The notes: a model not told the origin generated them from the sequence alone. A stretch of DNA of 64,000 bases from SB15 sp964639245 (GCA_964639245.1 CAZXCU010000006.1:1-64000), one strand, 5' to 3'. Shown: positions 18,901-27,743, counted from the first letter of the stretch. A program made the numbers and translations.

Positions 18901-21900
18901 AACCTCACTGCCTACCCTGAGCAATCTGGTGGTCAACAATGTCAATGAAAATGGCACGGCGACCCTCACCGGTGACGTGGATGACGGCGGGTCTGGTGAT
19001 GATTTGACGCTGGATATTGATTGGGGCGACGGCAGTCCAGTGCAAACGCTGCTCCTGCCGGGTGGAACGACCAATTTCAATGTCACTCATGTTTACTTGG
19101 ATGACAACCCTACCGCTACACCCTCTGATGCGGTGGTTATTAATCTGACCATCACCGACGAAACCGCCGACAGCAGCACCGCCACCGCGAATCTGACTGT
19201 TAGCAATGTTGCGCCCATTTTGAGCAATGTGGCGATCACCAGTCCGGTCAATGAAAATGGCACAGCGACTTTGACGGGTGACATCACCGACCCCGGCACA
19301 CTGGATACCTTTGTGCTAAGTATTGATTGGGATGGCGCAGGAGCTGGCGTGGCACAGTTGGTCAATTTGCCCGCCGGAACGACCAGCTTCAGCATCATCC
19401 ATACCTACTTGGATGATGACCCCACCGCCACCGCCACCGATAGCTATACGGTCGATGTGCTTTTGACGGATGATGACACAGGCAGCGACACCGATACAGT
19501 CAATGTGACCGTCAATAATGTTGCCCCCACCCTCAGCAACGTGGCGATGAGTACCCCCGTCAATGAAGGCGGTACAGCGACTTTAACGGGGAATATTACC
19601 GACCCCGGCACACTGGATACCTTTGTGCTGAGCATTGATTGGGGGGATGGCTCGCCCGTGCAAAATGTTAATCTGGCGGCGGGCAGCACCACTTTCAATG
19701 TGACGCATGTATACCGTGATGATCACCCTGCTGTTCTAACCGCTTCAGACAGTTTCACTGTCAACGTGGCGATTTCCGATGATGACTCCGGTACAGACAG
19801 CGATACAGCCGCACTGGTAGTAAATAATGTCGCACCGACCCTAACGGTGGTGGGCAATCAGACGATTGCGCTGAACACCCCGCTTACCCTTGTGAATCTC
19901 GGTACGTTTACAGATCCTGCCTCCGGTGCGAATGAAACCTTCACCTATACGATTAACTGGGGGGATGCGACCCCGGATGATACCGGAACCGCGACAATTG
20001 ACACCAACACCACCAGCATCACTGGCTCATTTGATGGCAGCCATACCTATACGTCGCTCAATACATTTACGGTCACAGTTACACTGGAAGACAACGACTC
20101 CGGCAGTTCGGTACAAATCTTCCAAGTTACCGTCACCAACACGCTGCCTACCCTGAGCAATTTGGCAGCCACCAACGTGAATGAAAATGGCACAACAACT
20201 CTCACTGGTGATGTCGATGATGCCGGGTCAGGCGATAATTTGACGCTGGATATTGATTGGGGTGACGGTAGCCCGGTGCAAACCCTGCTCCTGCCGGGTG
20301 GCACGACCAATTTCAATGTCACGCATGTTTATCTGGACGACAACCCCACCGCCACCGCCAGCGACACATGGCCGATTAATTTAACCATCACCGACGAAAC
20401 ACCGGACAGCAGCAATGCCAGCATTCTTGTCACGGTCAATAACGTTGCGCCGACTCTGAGCAATGTGGCGATAAGCACCCCCATCAATGAGGGTGGCACA
20501 GCAACTTTAACCGGAAACATTACCGACCCCGGCACGCAGGATACTTTTACCCTGAACATTGATTGGGGCGATGGCTCACCTGTACAAAATGTCAATCTGG
20601 CAGCAGGCAGCACCACTTTCAGCGTGACACATGTGTACCCGGATGATCACCCCACTACAGGCACGGCTTCGGATGTCTTGAATGTTTCTGTCACCATCAC
20701 GGATGATGACACCGGATCAGATTCTGATGCAGCTGCCCTCACAGTCAACAATGTCGCCCCTGTGCTAACCGTTCCAGCCTCCCAAGGGCTTCCTGTGGGT
20801 GGAACGATTACGCTCACCAATATCGGCACCTTCACCGATGCGGGTTCCGGGGCAAATGAAACCTTCACCTACAGCATCAATTGGGACGACGGCTCGCCCA
20901 ACGATACCGGAACGGCGACGATTGACACCAATACCACCAGCATCACTGGCTCGTTTGATGGCAGCCATACCTATGCAGGCACAGGGCCTTTCAATGTTAG
21001 CGTAACCGTGACAGATGATGATGGCGGGACGCACACCCAGACTTTTGTGGTTGCAGCAGGTAACACTGCACCCACCACCACCGGATTAACGAATATCACC
21101 GCCTTAGAAGATGCGGCAAATGTGCTGGTGAATCTGTTTGCGGCCTTTGCCGATGCCCAAGACCCCGATGCCAGCCTGACTTATACGATTACCAACAACA
21201 CCAATCCGACACTGGTCACTTCGGCGGGCTTCAATAATACAACTGGTGAACTCACGCTCGATTTCCTGCCCAACCAGAACGGCAGCGCCACCCTGACCAT
21301 TCGCGCAACGGACAGCCTAGGGTTATTTGTCGAAACACCCCTACAAGTGGATGTGACCCCCGTGAATGATGTGCCTAGCTTCACCCATCAGGGCAATCGC
21401 ACGCATTTAGTCGGCACCAATACACCCCAAACGGTGGCTGCCTGGGTCTCGGCGATTGATTTAGGGCCGGCGGATGAAGACGCAACCCAGAGTGTCGCCA
21501 ATTATCTGGTGAATGTGGTGACTGCGCCGGTTGGATTCTTTACTACGGCACCAACCATTAGCAATACAGGCACCCTGAGCTATACCCCCAGTGGCATTAT
21601 AGGAACAGCGACGATTCAAGTCCAATTGCAGGATGATGGCGGTGGCACGGATACTTCCGCGCCCCAGACATTTACTATTACGCTGCAACCTGCGCCAGTA
21701 GATATTGCGGTGGATAAAATCGCCAATGTGACCAGCGCAGAAGTGGGTCAGGTGATTACCTACACCATCACCGTCACAAACAACAGCGCGGTCAATGCCA
21801 CAGGGTTGACGGTGACTGACTTGCTCCCGACCAGTTTGCAGCTTAACACCAGCACGCCCAGCGCTGGAACCTACAATTCCAATAATGGGGTGTGGACAAT

Positions 21901-24900
21901 TGGCAACTTGGCCCCCGGCACCGTTACTTTAACCCTTGTGGCGCAGGTCAAAGCAGGGGCAGAAGGCACAGACATTGTGAATAACGCCAGCGTGACCGCG
22001 CTCAACGAGACGGACAGCAATAACCTGAACAATGCCGACAGCATTAGCGTACATATCTCGGCACCGCTTTTAGTGACTAAACAGGGCTACGATTTGTCTC
22101 CCGCAACGCCCCTTCGTCCGGGGGATACCGTTGGCTGGATTGTGTGCGCCCAGAATCAAGACAGCATCGCGGTTACGAATGTCACCCTTACAGATACGCT
22201 GGATACCACCCGTCAGACCATCCCCACCACGCTCCGCTTTGGTGTGGCGGCGGTTTGTCCCACAACTACGCCGGTGAACGGTCTCACCAGTCAGGCGAAT
22301 GCACCGACCAATGCCAATTTGAGTGTCACAATTGCCTCCGTTCCCGCAGGACAAGTCGGTATTCTCTATTTTGAAACGACCATGAAAGATCCCGGAACAT
22401 CATCTTTACCACCCTTTTCACATGTGGCGCTGATGGGGTCGCTGGTTTTGTCCTGGTTGGGGCTGAATCACCCGCGCCGCCGATTGGTTTTCTTGCTGCT
22501 GGTGCTGGTACTGCTCGGCCAATTGCTATGGCTACCTGCGGCACAAGCACAGGAAGGCGATGGCACGACTCCGCAACCTATTATCGAACCAACACCCGTG
22601 GACTTGCCGTTTGTGGATCCGACACCGACTCCATTCCCAACGGAGATTCCACCGACAGAAACGCCTATCCCGACGGCAACCGAGACTCCTGTGCCAACAG
22701 CAACCTTGCTGCCAACGGATATTCCCACCGCGACTCCGACGGAAACGCTGCTGCCGACAGACATCCCAAGCAGCACCCCGATTCCGACCCTCACAGCCGC
22801 CACGCGCTACGAAACACATGACACGGTTTTCCAGAAAATCGGGGCATGGACATCTGTAGAATCGCTGGCAGCATCAGGGGAGACTTATCTGCTGAGTCAG
22901 GACTCCGCAGCGGCGCTGACACTGGATTTTGTCGGGGATTCGTTCACCCTGTGGTATTTTACGGGTGCTGATTATGGAATTTTCCAGATTTTTCTTGACG
23001 AACAATTCCTGCTCGAAATCAACACTTTTAACATGGAAACGACCCTTGCCAGTCCGCTTGAAATTCCAGTGACGGCAGGCCAGCATCATTTGCGGATTCA
23101 AGCGGTTTCGCTGCCCATTGCACTTGATGCGATAGATATTCAGGGGCAGGTCGTCACTCCTGCTACCTTAATTCCTAGTCCGACCTTCACCGCAACCCCG
23201 ATTGAAGCGACGGTAGAAGTACCGACAGCAACAACCACTGTAGAAGCCACTGCTGCACCAGCATGGACACGCTACGAAAGTAACGACCCGTTTGTACAGC
23301 TACAGGGCAATTGGACACAGGTCGACTCGTCCACCGTTTCTGGCGGCAGTTATCTGTATTCTGAACAAGTCGATTCCAGCCTCGTCTTTGATTTTGTGGG
23401 AGAAAAGCTCCGCATAAGCTATCTGGTCTTCGAGACATTTGGCCTATTTGACATTTACCTTGATGACCAGTGGGTGGGGAGTGTGGATGGCTACAGCAGC
23501 GCCAGCGATTTGAAATTCACCGATGAATTTGTTGTTCCCTACGGACAGCATCGGCTGAAGATTCAAAATAGCGGTCAAAAACACCCCGACTCACAGGGTA
23601 TGGTTATTGCGCTGGATGCCATTGATATTCTGGGAACCGCGTTTGCCCCCAGCCCAACACCCATCATTGAAACCCCATCGCCTACCGCCACGCTGGAACA
23701 GCCCACCGCCACACCCACCAGCAGCTCACCTGTGAGCGGAGGTTGGACACGCTATGAAATGGATCATTCAGCGCTGAAGTGGCAGGGCGCATGGCAACAG
23801 CAACCCTCCTCCTATGTTTCGGGTGGAAGCTATGTCTATTCGCTTGAAACGCAGGCCAGTGTTGAACTGACCTTCACGGGTGAGGCCGTGCGGCTGAATT
23901 ATTTGAAATTCTGGAATTTCGGTATTTTTGACATTTACCTCGATGAGACGCTGGTAGCGACCATTGACGGCTATCATGCCGCCAGCGCGGGTGCCGCCAC
24001 CGAAGATTTCTGGATGACCCCCGGCAGCCATACCCTGCGAATTCAGAACACCGGACAAAACGGCCCGGACGCGCAGGGCGTGGTCATCGCGCTGGACAGT
24101 ATTGATGTCAAACAAGGCACATTAGCGACTGAAACCCCACATCCGTCGGTCAGCATAAATGGGCGTGTTTTTGATGATGCCAACGGCAACCGTCAGTGGG
24201 ATGAAAGCGAAGAATCCGGCATCGGGAATGCTGCGGTTTCCCTGTATGCAGACAATGGCGATGCTGTTTTTAACATCGAATCGGAGACCCTTGTTGCCAC
24301 CGTCCAAGTGCCTGCGGATGGGACTTACGATTTTGAAGCAGCGACAAACGGTATTTATTGGCTCTGGCTGGATGAAACTACCCTGCCCGAGCATTATATG
24401 GATACCGTTGTCACCGGAGAACATGGCATTCAGAATCCGGCGCGGGTTGAAATTGACGAAGCATCCCCTGCTGAAATCACGTTTGCCTACACACTGGATA
24501 CCGATGGCGACACTTCCCCGGATGCGGTTGAAGGCACTGGCGACCAAGATCACGACAGTATTCCGAATCACTTAGACCCGTTTGACCCCAGTGGCACGGT
24601 CTACATTGGTGCAACAGGCAACGCTGTTAGCGGGGTGCAGATTCGCTTGGTTTATGGGGCAGGCATCCTTGCCGATACTATCCAGCCCAATCCGCAAACC
24701 ACAGGCGCAGATGGAGCCTACCGTTTTGACATTACCTCCGGGACAGCCAACGGTGTTCCCACCACAGGAACACGGGACTTTAGACTTGAGATTGTCAGTT
24801 TGCCTGCGGGATACACCTTCCCCTCAACTACGCCGGCCTATCAACCCAGTGCCACTACTTTTGACGCGAGTCCTACCGCGAATAGTGGGCAAATCGTGGC

Positions 24901-27598
24901 ATTTAGTCATCCGCCTAATCCGAATCAATCGCATTTGTTCTACATGGCCTTTACGATCCAAGCAGGAGACAGCGCCGTCGTCAACAATCATATCGCGGTG
25001 GATGCTGCCCCCGCGCCTGTGAATGCCTTCCTCGTGAGCAATACGGCGTGCGCGAGTCATGCAGGAAACAGCCAGACTTCCTGCGGAACCGCCAATCTGA
25101 CCTTGAACAGTGCGCTTGGGATGTCCTTAACACCGAATAACGCGGTTTCGGAAGCACCCGGACAAACCATCAACCATCTCCATACCCTGACCAATACAGG
25201 CCAGCAAACAGACCGCTATGAGATTAAATTTTTGGGCGGGAATCGCGGTTGGACACAGCAGTTGCAAATCGTGAGTGGCACAACCACCCTTGCGACCTTG
25301 AATGTCGGCCAGAGTTTTGCCCTCACCACTGCCAATCAGCTTGCACCCAACGCCAGCCTGACCTTACGCCATCTCATTACTATTCCCACAGGCACAGCCA
25401 ACGGGGTACTCGATACCAGTTTGATTCAAGTGAACAGCCTCACTGACCCGACTCTGAGCCGCACTGTCACCGACACCACCACCGCCACCACAGGCTGTCT
25501 CACGGGCATTTTGTTCCATGATGTAAACAAAAATGGGACTCGTGAGGCTTCCGAACCCGTATTTGCGAATGTTCGTATGAACATTTTGAGTGGGGCAACC
25601 AATGTCGGTCAAGTCACCACCGATGCCAACGGGGTTTATAACCTAGGTGGGCTGCCCGCCGGAAACTACACGGTGCAAATTGATACCGCCTCTCTGCCGG
25701 GTGGAACGCCAATTTACTTCACGCCGAACACCCCCAGCCAGACCGTGAATGTTACAGTGGGTGGTACCTGTGTGAACGGGAATTTTGACCTTGTACTGGT
25801 GGATCCGGCCATTACCAAAGGCGGCTCGGTCAGCCAGGCACGTCCCGGCGAAAGTGTCACCTTCACTGTGACCCTCACCAATCCCTCCACCACGGCTATT
25901 AGCAATGTGACGGTTGTGGATCCATTGAACAGCCTGTACATTTTTAGTAGTGCGACCACCAGTCAGGGAACCTTTGCTTTCAACACAGCCGCCAATACCG
26001 TGACCTATACGATTGGGACGGTAGCGCCGGGTGCGAGCATCACCATGACTCTGACTGTGACGATGAGCAGCCAAGCCACCGCCAATACCAGCATTACGAA
26101 TACTGCAACCGTTAATTTTGCTCAAGGCCCGGCAAAAACTTCGCCTGCGGTGACGGTGACAGTTTTGGGTACAACCACCCCAACACCAACGACCACTTCC
26201 ACCACGACGACCACGACAGCCACACAGGTTGCTTCTGCCAGCACGACCAGCACCACCACCTCTTCAAGCACACAATCTACCGGAACATCGAGTGGGGGTG
26301 GCAGCACCAGCACCTTACCTAACACCTTGCCTGCTCTGGGTGTCCGCCCGATGCCTTTCATGAACGCTAATCTCTGGGGAACATGGGTATTGCGGCTTTC
26401 GTTGTGGAAGCTCCTATTGACGGTAGCAGCGTTTATCATCGCGGTGGGTGGCCTGACGTGGAGCATTGTCCAGTGGCTCGCGGAAAATCGCAGCGACAAA
26501 CTGGCAAAATTACTGCCTAAACGTCCCACCCGCCGTATGCTGTTGGTCGTGCCAACTTTAGCGGTCATGAGTGGTATGTTAGGGGTGGTTTTGCTGAGTA
26601 CCAGTCTGTATAAACAGCCACAACCGCCCGTGCCTATCATGCAAGCGCCGCCGGTCATGTCAGAAGTTTCAACCGCCCTGCCCATTGTCTGGACGGAAGA
26701 GACCGTTAATGAAACCACCCCGCTACAACCGGGATTCCAATTTGCCATGCCGGAAATTCCTGCCGAACAACTTCAGATTCCACGTCTGGGGATTGCTACA
26801 TCACTGGTCAATGCGCCGATTGTGGATGCCAACTGGGACATCAGCCAACTCAAGGATGAAGTTGCTCATCTGGAGGGAACGGCCCATCCCGGCACGATGG
26901 GCAATGCGGTGCTGGCAGGTCATATTCAGCATGAACAGGGGGTTGGCCCCTTCCGTAATCTGGAGCAGCTTGAAGCTGGTGACTTGATTCTAGCATCGGG
27001 AGAGGGCGTTGAGTACGCCTATATCGTCACGGAGGTGATGGAAGTTACGCCGGATGCTGTTGAAGTGACCTATCCGAGCAACCAACCGCTGCTCACCCTG
27101 ATTACCTGTGCCAAGTGGGACGATGCCACATGGACATATACTTCCCGCACAGTGGTACGCGCCCGCTTTAGCTATTGGCGGATTGCCGATGAAACTCCCA
27201 AACCTGTCAGCAAATGGGTGCGTTACGAAATAGGAGATGAGCAGGTTCAGTTGAAAGGCAACTGGACGAAAGTTGACTCCGATTACACCTCGAATGGCGA
27301 CTATCTCTATTCGCAGGATGAACAGGCATCGGTGATTTTGCGCTTCACCGGTGAAAAAGTGCGACTGCACTATCTCTACTTCTGGGACTTTGGCATCTTT
27401 GATGTGTACATTGATGACCGCAAAGTAGCAACCATTGACGGCTATAACACCCAGAGTATGGTGGCTAGCAGCGAGATTTTCTTTGTCGAACCGGGCACCC
27501 ATACCCTTCGGATTGAGAACAGCGGACGTAAGAATCCCACCGCGCAGGGGATGACGCTGAGCCTCGATGCCATTGATATTTATTCCACCCGCGAATAA
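12929..27598 (+). CDS. Giant modular surface protein with C-terminal sortase domain
   Basis: A single open frame of 4,889 codons, predicted near 500 kDa. I start at 12929, which has an AGGA ribosome site and gives a normal signal peptide (cut near residue 33); an ATG at 12890 has none. Order of parts: beta-helix domain with a CSLREAI-like ACTLAEAITAAN motif and repeated GGGIYN turns (to about residue 530); two SdrD B-like domains; about 19 Ig/PKD-like repeats (761-2711); cadherin-like segment; DUF11 domains; hydrophobic anchor with basic end at 22405-22485; a second signal-peptide-like stretch ending AQA; three Thr/Pro-linked lectin-like modules; more SdrD B, Ca-binding and DUF11 domains; LPNTL and two membrane helices; a sortase domain with His4665 (LAGH), Cys4727 (LITC) and Arg4744/4746; and a fourth lectin-like module. 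Likely an adhesin or matrix protein that carries its own transpeptidase. The sortase call is strong, its substrate unknown. Confidence 0.85.
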   Translation: MRLITRTPYWFRFLLLSTLILVVLTLKITSTEAATITVTGACTLAEAITAANTDAATANCPAGSGADTIVLTANLTLTTVNNTTNGANGLPSITSQITIRGNGFTILRSTAVGTPNFRLFHIAAAGNLTLDRVTVQNGLSSTSQGGGIYNLGTLTLTRSIVDDSTAVAANTGGNDTSQGGGIYNDGSLTMSYSTIRDSLIAVGNGGGTDTPQGGGLFNSAAGTANISNSLFFNNNTSSNGSAGADNADGGGIYNAGSLTLTNSEFDDNDANADSNDNGDAARGGAIFNTGILNVTGTTFDDSDLNVGGNGTADLGQGGVIYNSGTASFTNVSFSDTDVNAVGGGNNDAALGGAIYNITGSTTLVNVSFDNNDVDSNAPGNNGDIARGGAIYVQSGTVTVTHATFNGNDVDGDTQEGEAIYNNAGATVIFRNSISTDTCLGGGTYTLQGVNRALAGSCGGTPISGMAGAADNGGNTISFALDATSNALDAAASAFCPTTDQRGLPRGFNGTGAVNAPQTGDCDIGAYEYVGGMITGFVWEDINLNGTQDLPTEPPISGATVNLNGTVVATTTTNSNGRYFFTGLATGAGNTYSVTVTAPSGYTFTSQNIGGNENIDSDVATATGTTGNFNLSAANPIRTNLSDAGLFRRVSLSGFVYVDQNNNGLNESEPGVVGVNITLTGTDILGAVVNTSTPTLADGSYTFSNLNPGNYTITQSAPTGCYTDGIDSLGTLGGNRSVNDTFSSILAGSGDTGTGYNFGELNASPTNLNLAVTSNPVDEGSSTTLNGSFTGDACDAHTVTIDWGNGDPVQTVNLAAGVTTFSVAKVYSDDNPTATTSDGYTIQVTVSDGLSIPLTGTTPITVNNVAPTLSNVAITSPVDENGTVTLTGDITDPSTLDTFVLSIDWDGAGAGAAELVNLTAGSTTFSVTHTYLDDDPTATPSDGYTVDVLLTDDDTGSDTETVNVTVNNVAPTLSNVAVTTPINENGTVTLTGDITDPGTLDTFVLSIDWNDGSPLQTVNLAAGSTTFNVTHTYLDDDPTATASDIYAVGVTLTDDDTGSDTQTVNATVNNVAPSLSNVAITTPINENGTVTLTGDLTDPGTLDTFVLSIDWNDGSPLQTVNLAAGSTTFSVTHTYLDDNPTGTASDNAAVVVTLTDDDTGSDTQTVNVTVNNVAPTLSNVAVTSPVNENGTVTLTGDLTDPGTLDTFVLSIDWNDGSPLQTVNLAAGSTTFSVTHTYLDDNPTGTASDNAAVVVTLTDDDTGSDTQTVNVTVNNVAPTLSNVAVTSPANEGDTVTLTGDITDPGTLDTFVLSIDWNDGSPLQTVNLAAGSTTFNVTHTYLDDNPTGTASDIYGVAITLTDDDTGSDTETVNVTVNNVAPTLSNVAVTNPVNENGTATLTGDITDPGTLDTFVLSIDWNDGSPLQTLNLAAGSTTFSVTHTYLDDDPTGTASDIYAVGITLTDDDTGSDTETLNATVNNVAPTLSNVTITTPINENGSVTLTGDITDPGTLDTFVLSIDWDGAGVGAAQLVNLPIGTTSFSIIHTYLDDDPTSTPSDIQGVVVTLTDDDTGSDTETVNVTVNNIAPTLSNVAITSPANEGDTFTLTGDITDPGTLDTFVLSIDWGGTAQLVSLPAGTTTFSETFTYLDDNPTATPSDTVGVVVTLTDDDTGSDTETVNVTVNNVAPTLSNVAVTSPVNENGTATLTGDITDPGTLDTFVLSIDWDGAGAGAAQLVNLPAGTTSFSIIHTYLDDDPTATVSDNYTIDVLLTDDDTDSDTATTNVIVNNVAPILNNVTITTPINEGDTATLMGDIVDPGTLDTFTLTVDWNDGSPLQTVNLPAGTTNFSLTHGYPDDHPATGTPSDTFTIAVTLTDDDTEADNVTVPLTVNNAAPILTVVGNQVADTNVPLVLTNLGTFTDAGSGANETFTYSINWDDGSPNDTGTATIDTNTTSITGSFDGTHSYTNTGTFTVTVTITDDDGESDIATFDVVVTTSLPTLSNLVVNNVNENGTATLTGDVDDGGSGDDLTLDIDWGDGSPVQTLLLPGGTTNFNVTHVYLDDNPTATPSDAVVINLTITDETADSSTATANLTVSNVAPILSNVAITSPVNENGTATLTGDITDPGTLDTFVLSIDWDGAGAGVAQLVNLPAGTTSFSIIHTYLDDDPTATATDSYTVDVLLTDDDTGSDTDTVNVTVNNVAPTLSNVAMSTPVNEGGTATLTGNITDPGTLDTFVLSIDWGDGSPVQNVNLAAGSTTFNVTHVYRDDHPAVLTASDSFTVNVAISDDDSGTDSDTAALVVNNVAPTLTVVGNQTIALNTPLTLVNLGTFTDPASGANETFTYTINWGDATPDDTGTATIDTNTTSITGSFDGSHTYTSLNTFTVTVTLEDNDSGSSVQIFQVTVTNTLPTLSNLAATNVNENGTTTLTGDVDDAGSGDNLTLDIDWGDGSPVQTLLLPGGTTNFNVTHVYLDDNPTATASDTWPINLTITDETPDSSNASILVTVNNVAPTLSNVAISTPINEGGTATLTGNITDPGTQDTFTLNIDWGDGSPVQNVNLAAGSTTFSVTHVYPDDHPTTGTASDVLNVSVTITDDDTGSDSDAAALTVNNVAPVLTVPASQGLPVGGTITLTNIGTFTDAGSGANETFTYSINWDDGSPNDTGTATIDTNTTSITGSFDGSHTYAGTGPFNVSVTVTDDDGGTHTQTFVVAAGNTAPTTTGLTNITALEDAANVLVNLFAAFADAQDPDASLTYTITNNTNPTLVTSAGFNNTTGELTLDFLPNQNGSATLTIRATDSLGLFVETPLQVDVTPVNDVPSFTHQGNRTHLVGTNTPQTVAAWVSAIDLGPADEDATQSVANYLVNVVTAPVGFFTTAPTISNTGTLSYTPSGIIGTATIQVQLQDDGGGTDTSAPQTFTITLQPAPVDIAVDKIANVTSAEVGQVITYTITVTNNSAVNATGLTVTDLLPTSLQLNTSTPSAGTYNSNNGVWTIGNLAPGTVTLTLVAQVKAGAEGTDIVNNASVTALNETDSNNLNNADSISVHISAPLLVTKQGYDLSPATPLRPGDTVGWIVCAQNQDSIAVTNVTLTDTLDTTRQTIPTTLRFGVAAVCPTTTPVNGLTSQANAPTNANLSVTIASVPAGQVGILYFETTMKDPGTSSLPPFSHVALMGSLVLSWLGLNHPRRRLVFLLLVLVLLGQLLWLPAAQAQEGDGTTPQPIIEPTPVDLPFVDPTPTPFPTEIPPTETPIPTATETPVPTATLLPTDIPTATPTETLLPTDIPSSTPIPTLTAATRYETHDTVFQKIGAWTSVESLAASGETYLLSQDSAAALTLDFVGDSFTLWYFTGADYGIFQIFLDEQFLLEINTFNMETTLASPLEIPVTAGQHHLRIQAVSLPIALDAIDIQGQVVTPATLIPSPTFTATPIEATVEVPTATTTVEATAAPAWTRYESNDPFVQLQGNWTQVDSSTVSGGSYLYSEQVDSSLVFDFVGEKLRISYLVFETFGLFDIYLDDQWVGSVDGYSSASDLKFTDEFVVPYGQHRLKIQNSGQKHPDSQGMVIALDAIDILGTAFAPSPTPIIETPSPTATLEQPTATPTSSSPVSGGWTRYEMDHSALKWQGAWQQQPSSYVSGGSYVYSLETQASVELTFTGEAVRLNYLKFWNFGIFDIYLDETLVATIDGYHAASAGAATEDFWMTPGSHTLRIQNTGQNGPDAQGVVIALDSIDVKQGTLATETPHPSVSINGRVFDDANGNRQWDESEESGIGNAAVSLYADNGDAVFNIESETLVATVQVPADGTYDFEAATNGIYWLWLDETTLPEHYMDTVVTGEHGIQNPARVEIDEASPAEITFAYTLDTDGDTSPDAVEGTGDQDHDSIPNHLDPFDPSGTVYIGATGNAVSGVQIRLVYGAGILADTIQPNPQTTGADGAYRFDITSGTANGVPTTGTRDFRLEIVSLPAGYTFPSTTPAYQPSATTFDASPTANSGQIVAFSHPPNPNQSHLFYMAFTIQAGDSAVVNNHIAVDAAPAPVNAFLVSNTACASHAGNSQTSCGTANLTLNSALGMSLTPNNAVSEAPGQTINHLHTLTNTGQQTDRYEIKFLGGNRGWTQQLQIVSGTTTLATLNVGQSFALTTANQLAPNASLTLRHLITIPTGTANGVLDTSLIQVNSLTDPTLSRTVTDTTTATTGCLTGILFHDVNKNGTREASEPVFANVRMNILSGATNVGQVTTDANGVYNLGGLPAGNYTVQIDTASLPGGTPIYFTPNTPSQTVNVTVGGTCVNGNFDLVLVDPAITKGGSVSQARPGESVTFTVTLTNPSTTAISNVTVVDPLNSLYIFSSATTSQGTFAFNTAANTVTYTIGTVAPGASITMTLTVTMSSQATANTSITNTATVNFAQGPAKTSPAVTVTVLGTTTPTPTTTSTTTTTTATQVASASTTSTTTSSSTQSTGTSSGGGSTSTLPNTLPALGVRPMPFMNANLWGTWVLRLSLWKLLLTVAAFIIAVGGLTWSIVQWLAENRSDKLAKLLPKRPTRRMLLVVPTLAVMSGMLGVVLLSTSLYKQPQPPVPIMQAPPVMSEVSTALPIVWTEETVNETTPLQPGFQFAMPEIPAEQLQIPRLGIATSLVNAPIVDANWDISQLKDEVAHLEGTAHPGTMGNAVLAGHIQHEQGVGPFRNLEQLEAGDLILASGEGVEYAYIVTEVMEVTPDAVEVTYPSNQPLLTLITCAKWDDATWTYTSRTVVRARFSYWRIADETPKPVSKWVRYEIGDEQVQLKGNWTKVDSDYTSNGDYLYSQDEQASVILRFTGEKVRLHYLYFWDFGIFDVYIDDRKVATIDGYNTQSMVASSEIFFVEPGTHTLRIENSGRKNPTAQGMTLSLDAIDIYSTRE
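15208..21060 (+). repeat. Array of about 19 Ig/PKD-like repeats in the giant gene
   Basis: Units of about 102-103 codons (average near 308 bp) begin with a motif like NVAPTLSNVAVTSPVNENG and contain FVLSIDWNDGSPLQ, a THTYLDD turn and LTDDDTGSD. The DDD/DxD clusters suggest calcium binding between domains, as in other long adhesins (inference). Three variant units (about 18600, 19834 and 20758) begin ILTVVGNQ-like and alternate with the main type in the second half, giving a higher-order pattern. Confidence 0.85.
16292..16773 (+). repeat. 176-bp perfect direct repeat inside the Ig-like array
   Basis: Bases 16292-16467 and 16598-16773 are identical by eye, offset by 306 bp, which is exactly one 102-codon unit. 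Other units differ at many synonymous sites, so this pair is a recent duplication or gene conversion. Copy number here could vary between strains, and short-read assemblies could collapse it. Confidence 0.75.
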
Positions 27599-27607
27599 GA
27601 CCTGACG

Positions 27608-27728
27608 ACCTGCTTTTTTACAAGTAGCAGGTATCTCTCAAGAGACCGCTGAAATTTGGCAGTTATTGCAAAAAGGAAGTCCTTTCGTTAAAGCTGAGGG
27701 AGCAAAACTCAGCAAACGAGAGGACTTC
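27608..27728 (+). other. Two hairpins downstream of the giant gene
   Basis: ACCTGCT (27608-27614) pairs with AGCAGGT (27626-27632), directly behind the stop codon and without a U-tract. A longer imperfect hairpin spans 27676-27728: GAAGTCCT with AGGACTTC outside, GCTGAG with CTCAGC inside. The first may end or stabilise the giant message. The second could be an insertion-sequence remnant or a structured RNA; I cannot tell which. Confidence 0.4.
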
Positions 27729-27743
27729 ACAATGCCCTAAGTC

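Noticed and set aside
15451..19698. Series of minus-strand open frames of 80-240 codons within the giant gene
   Set aside because: They repeat with the Ig-like units in the opposite strand and have no start sites or recognisable domains; they are shadows of the strong codon bias of the repeats.
15208..21060. Regularly spaced repeats resembling a CRISPR array at first glance
   Set aside because: The period is about 308 bp, units are translated throughout and variation follows codons, so they are protein repeats.
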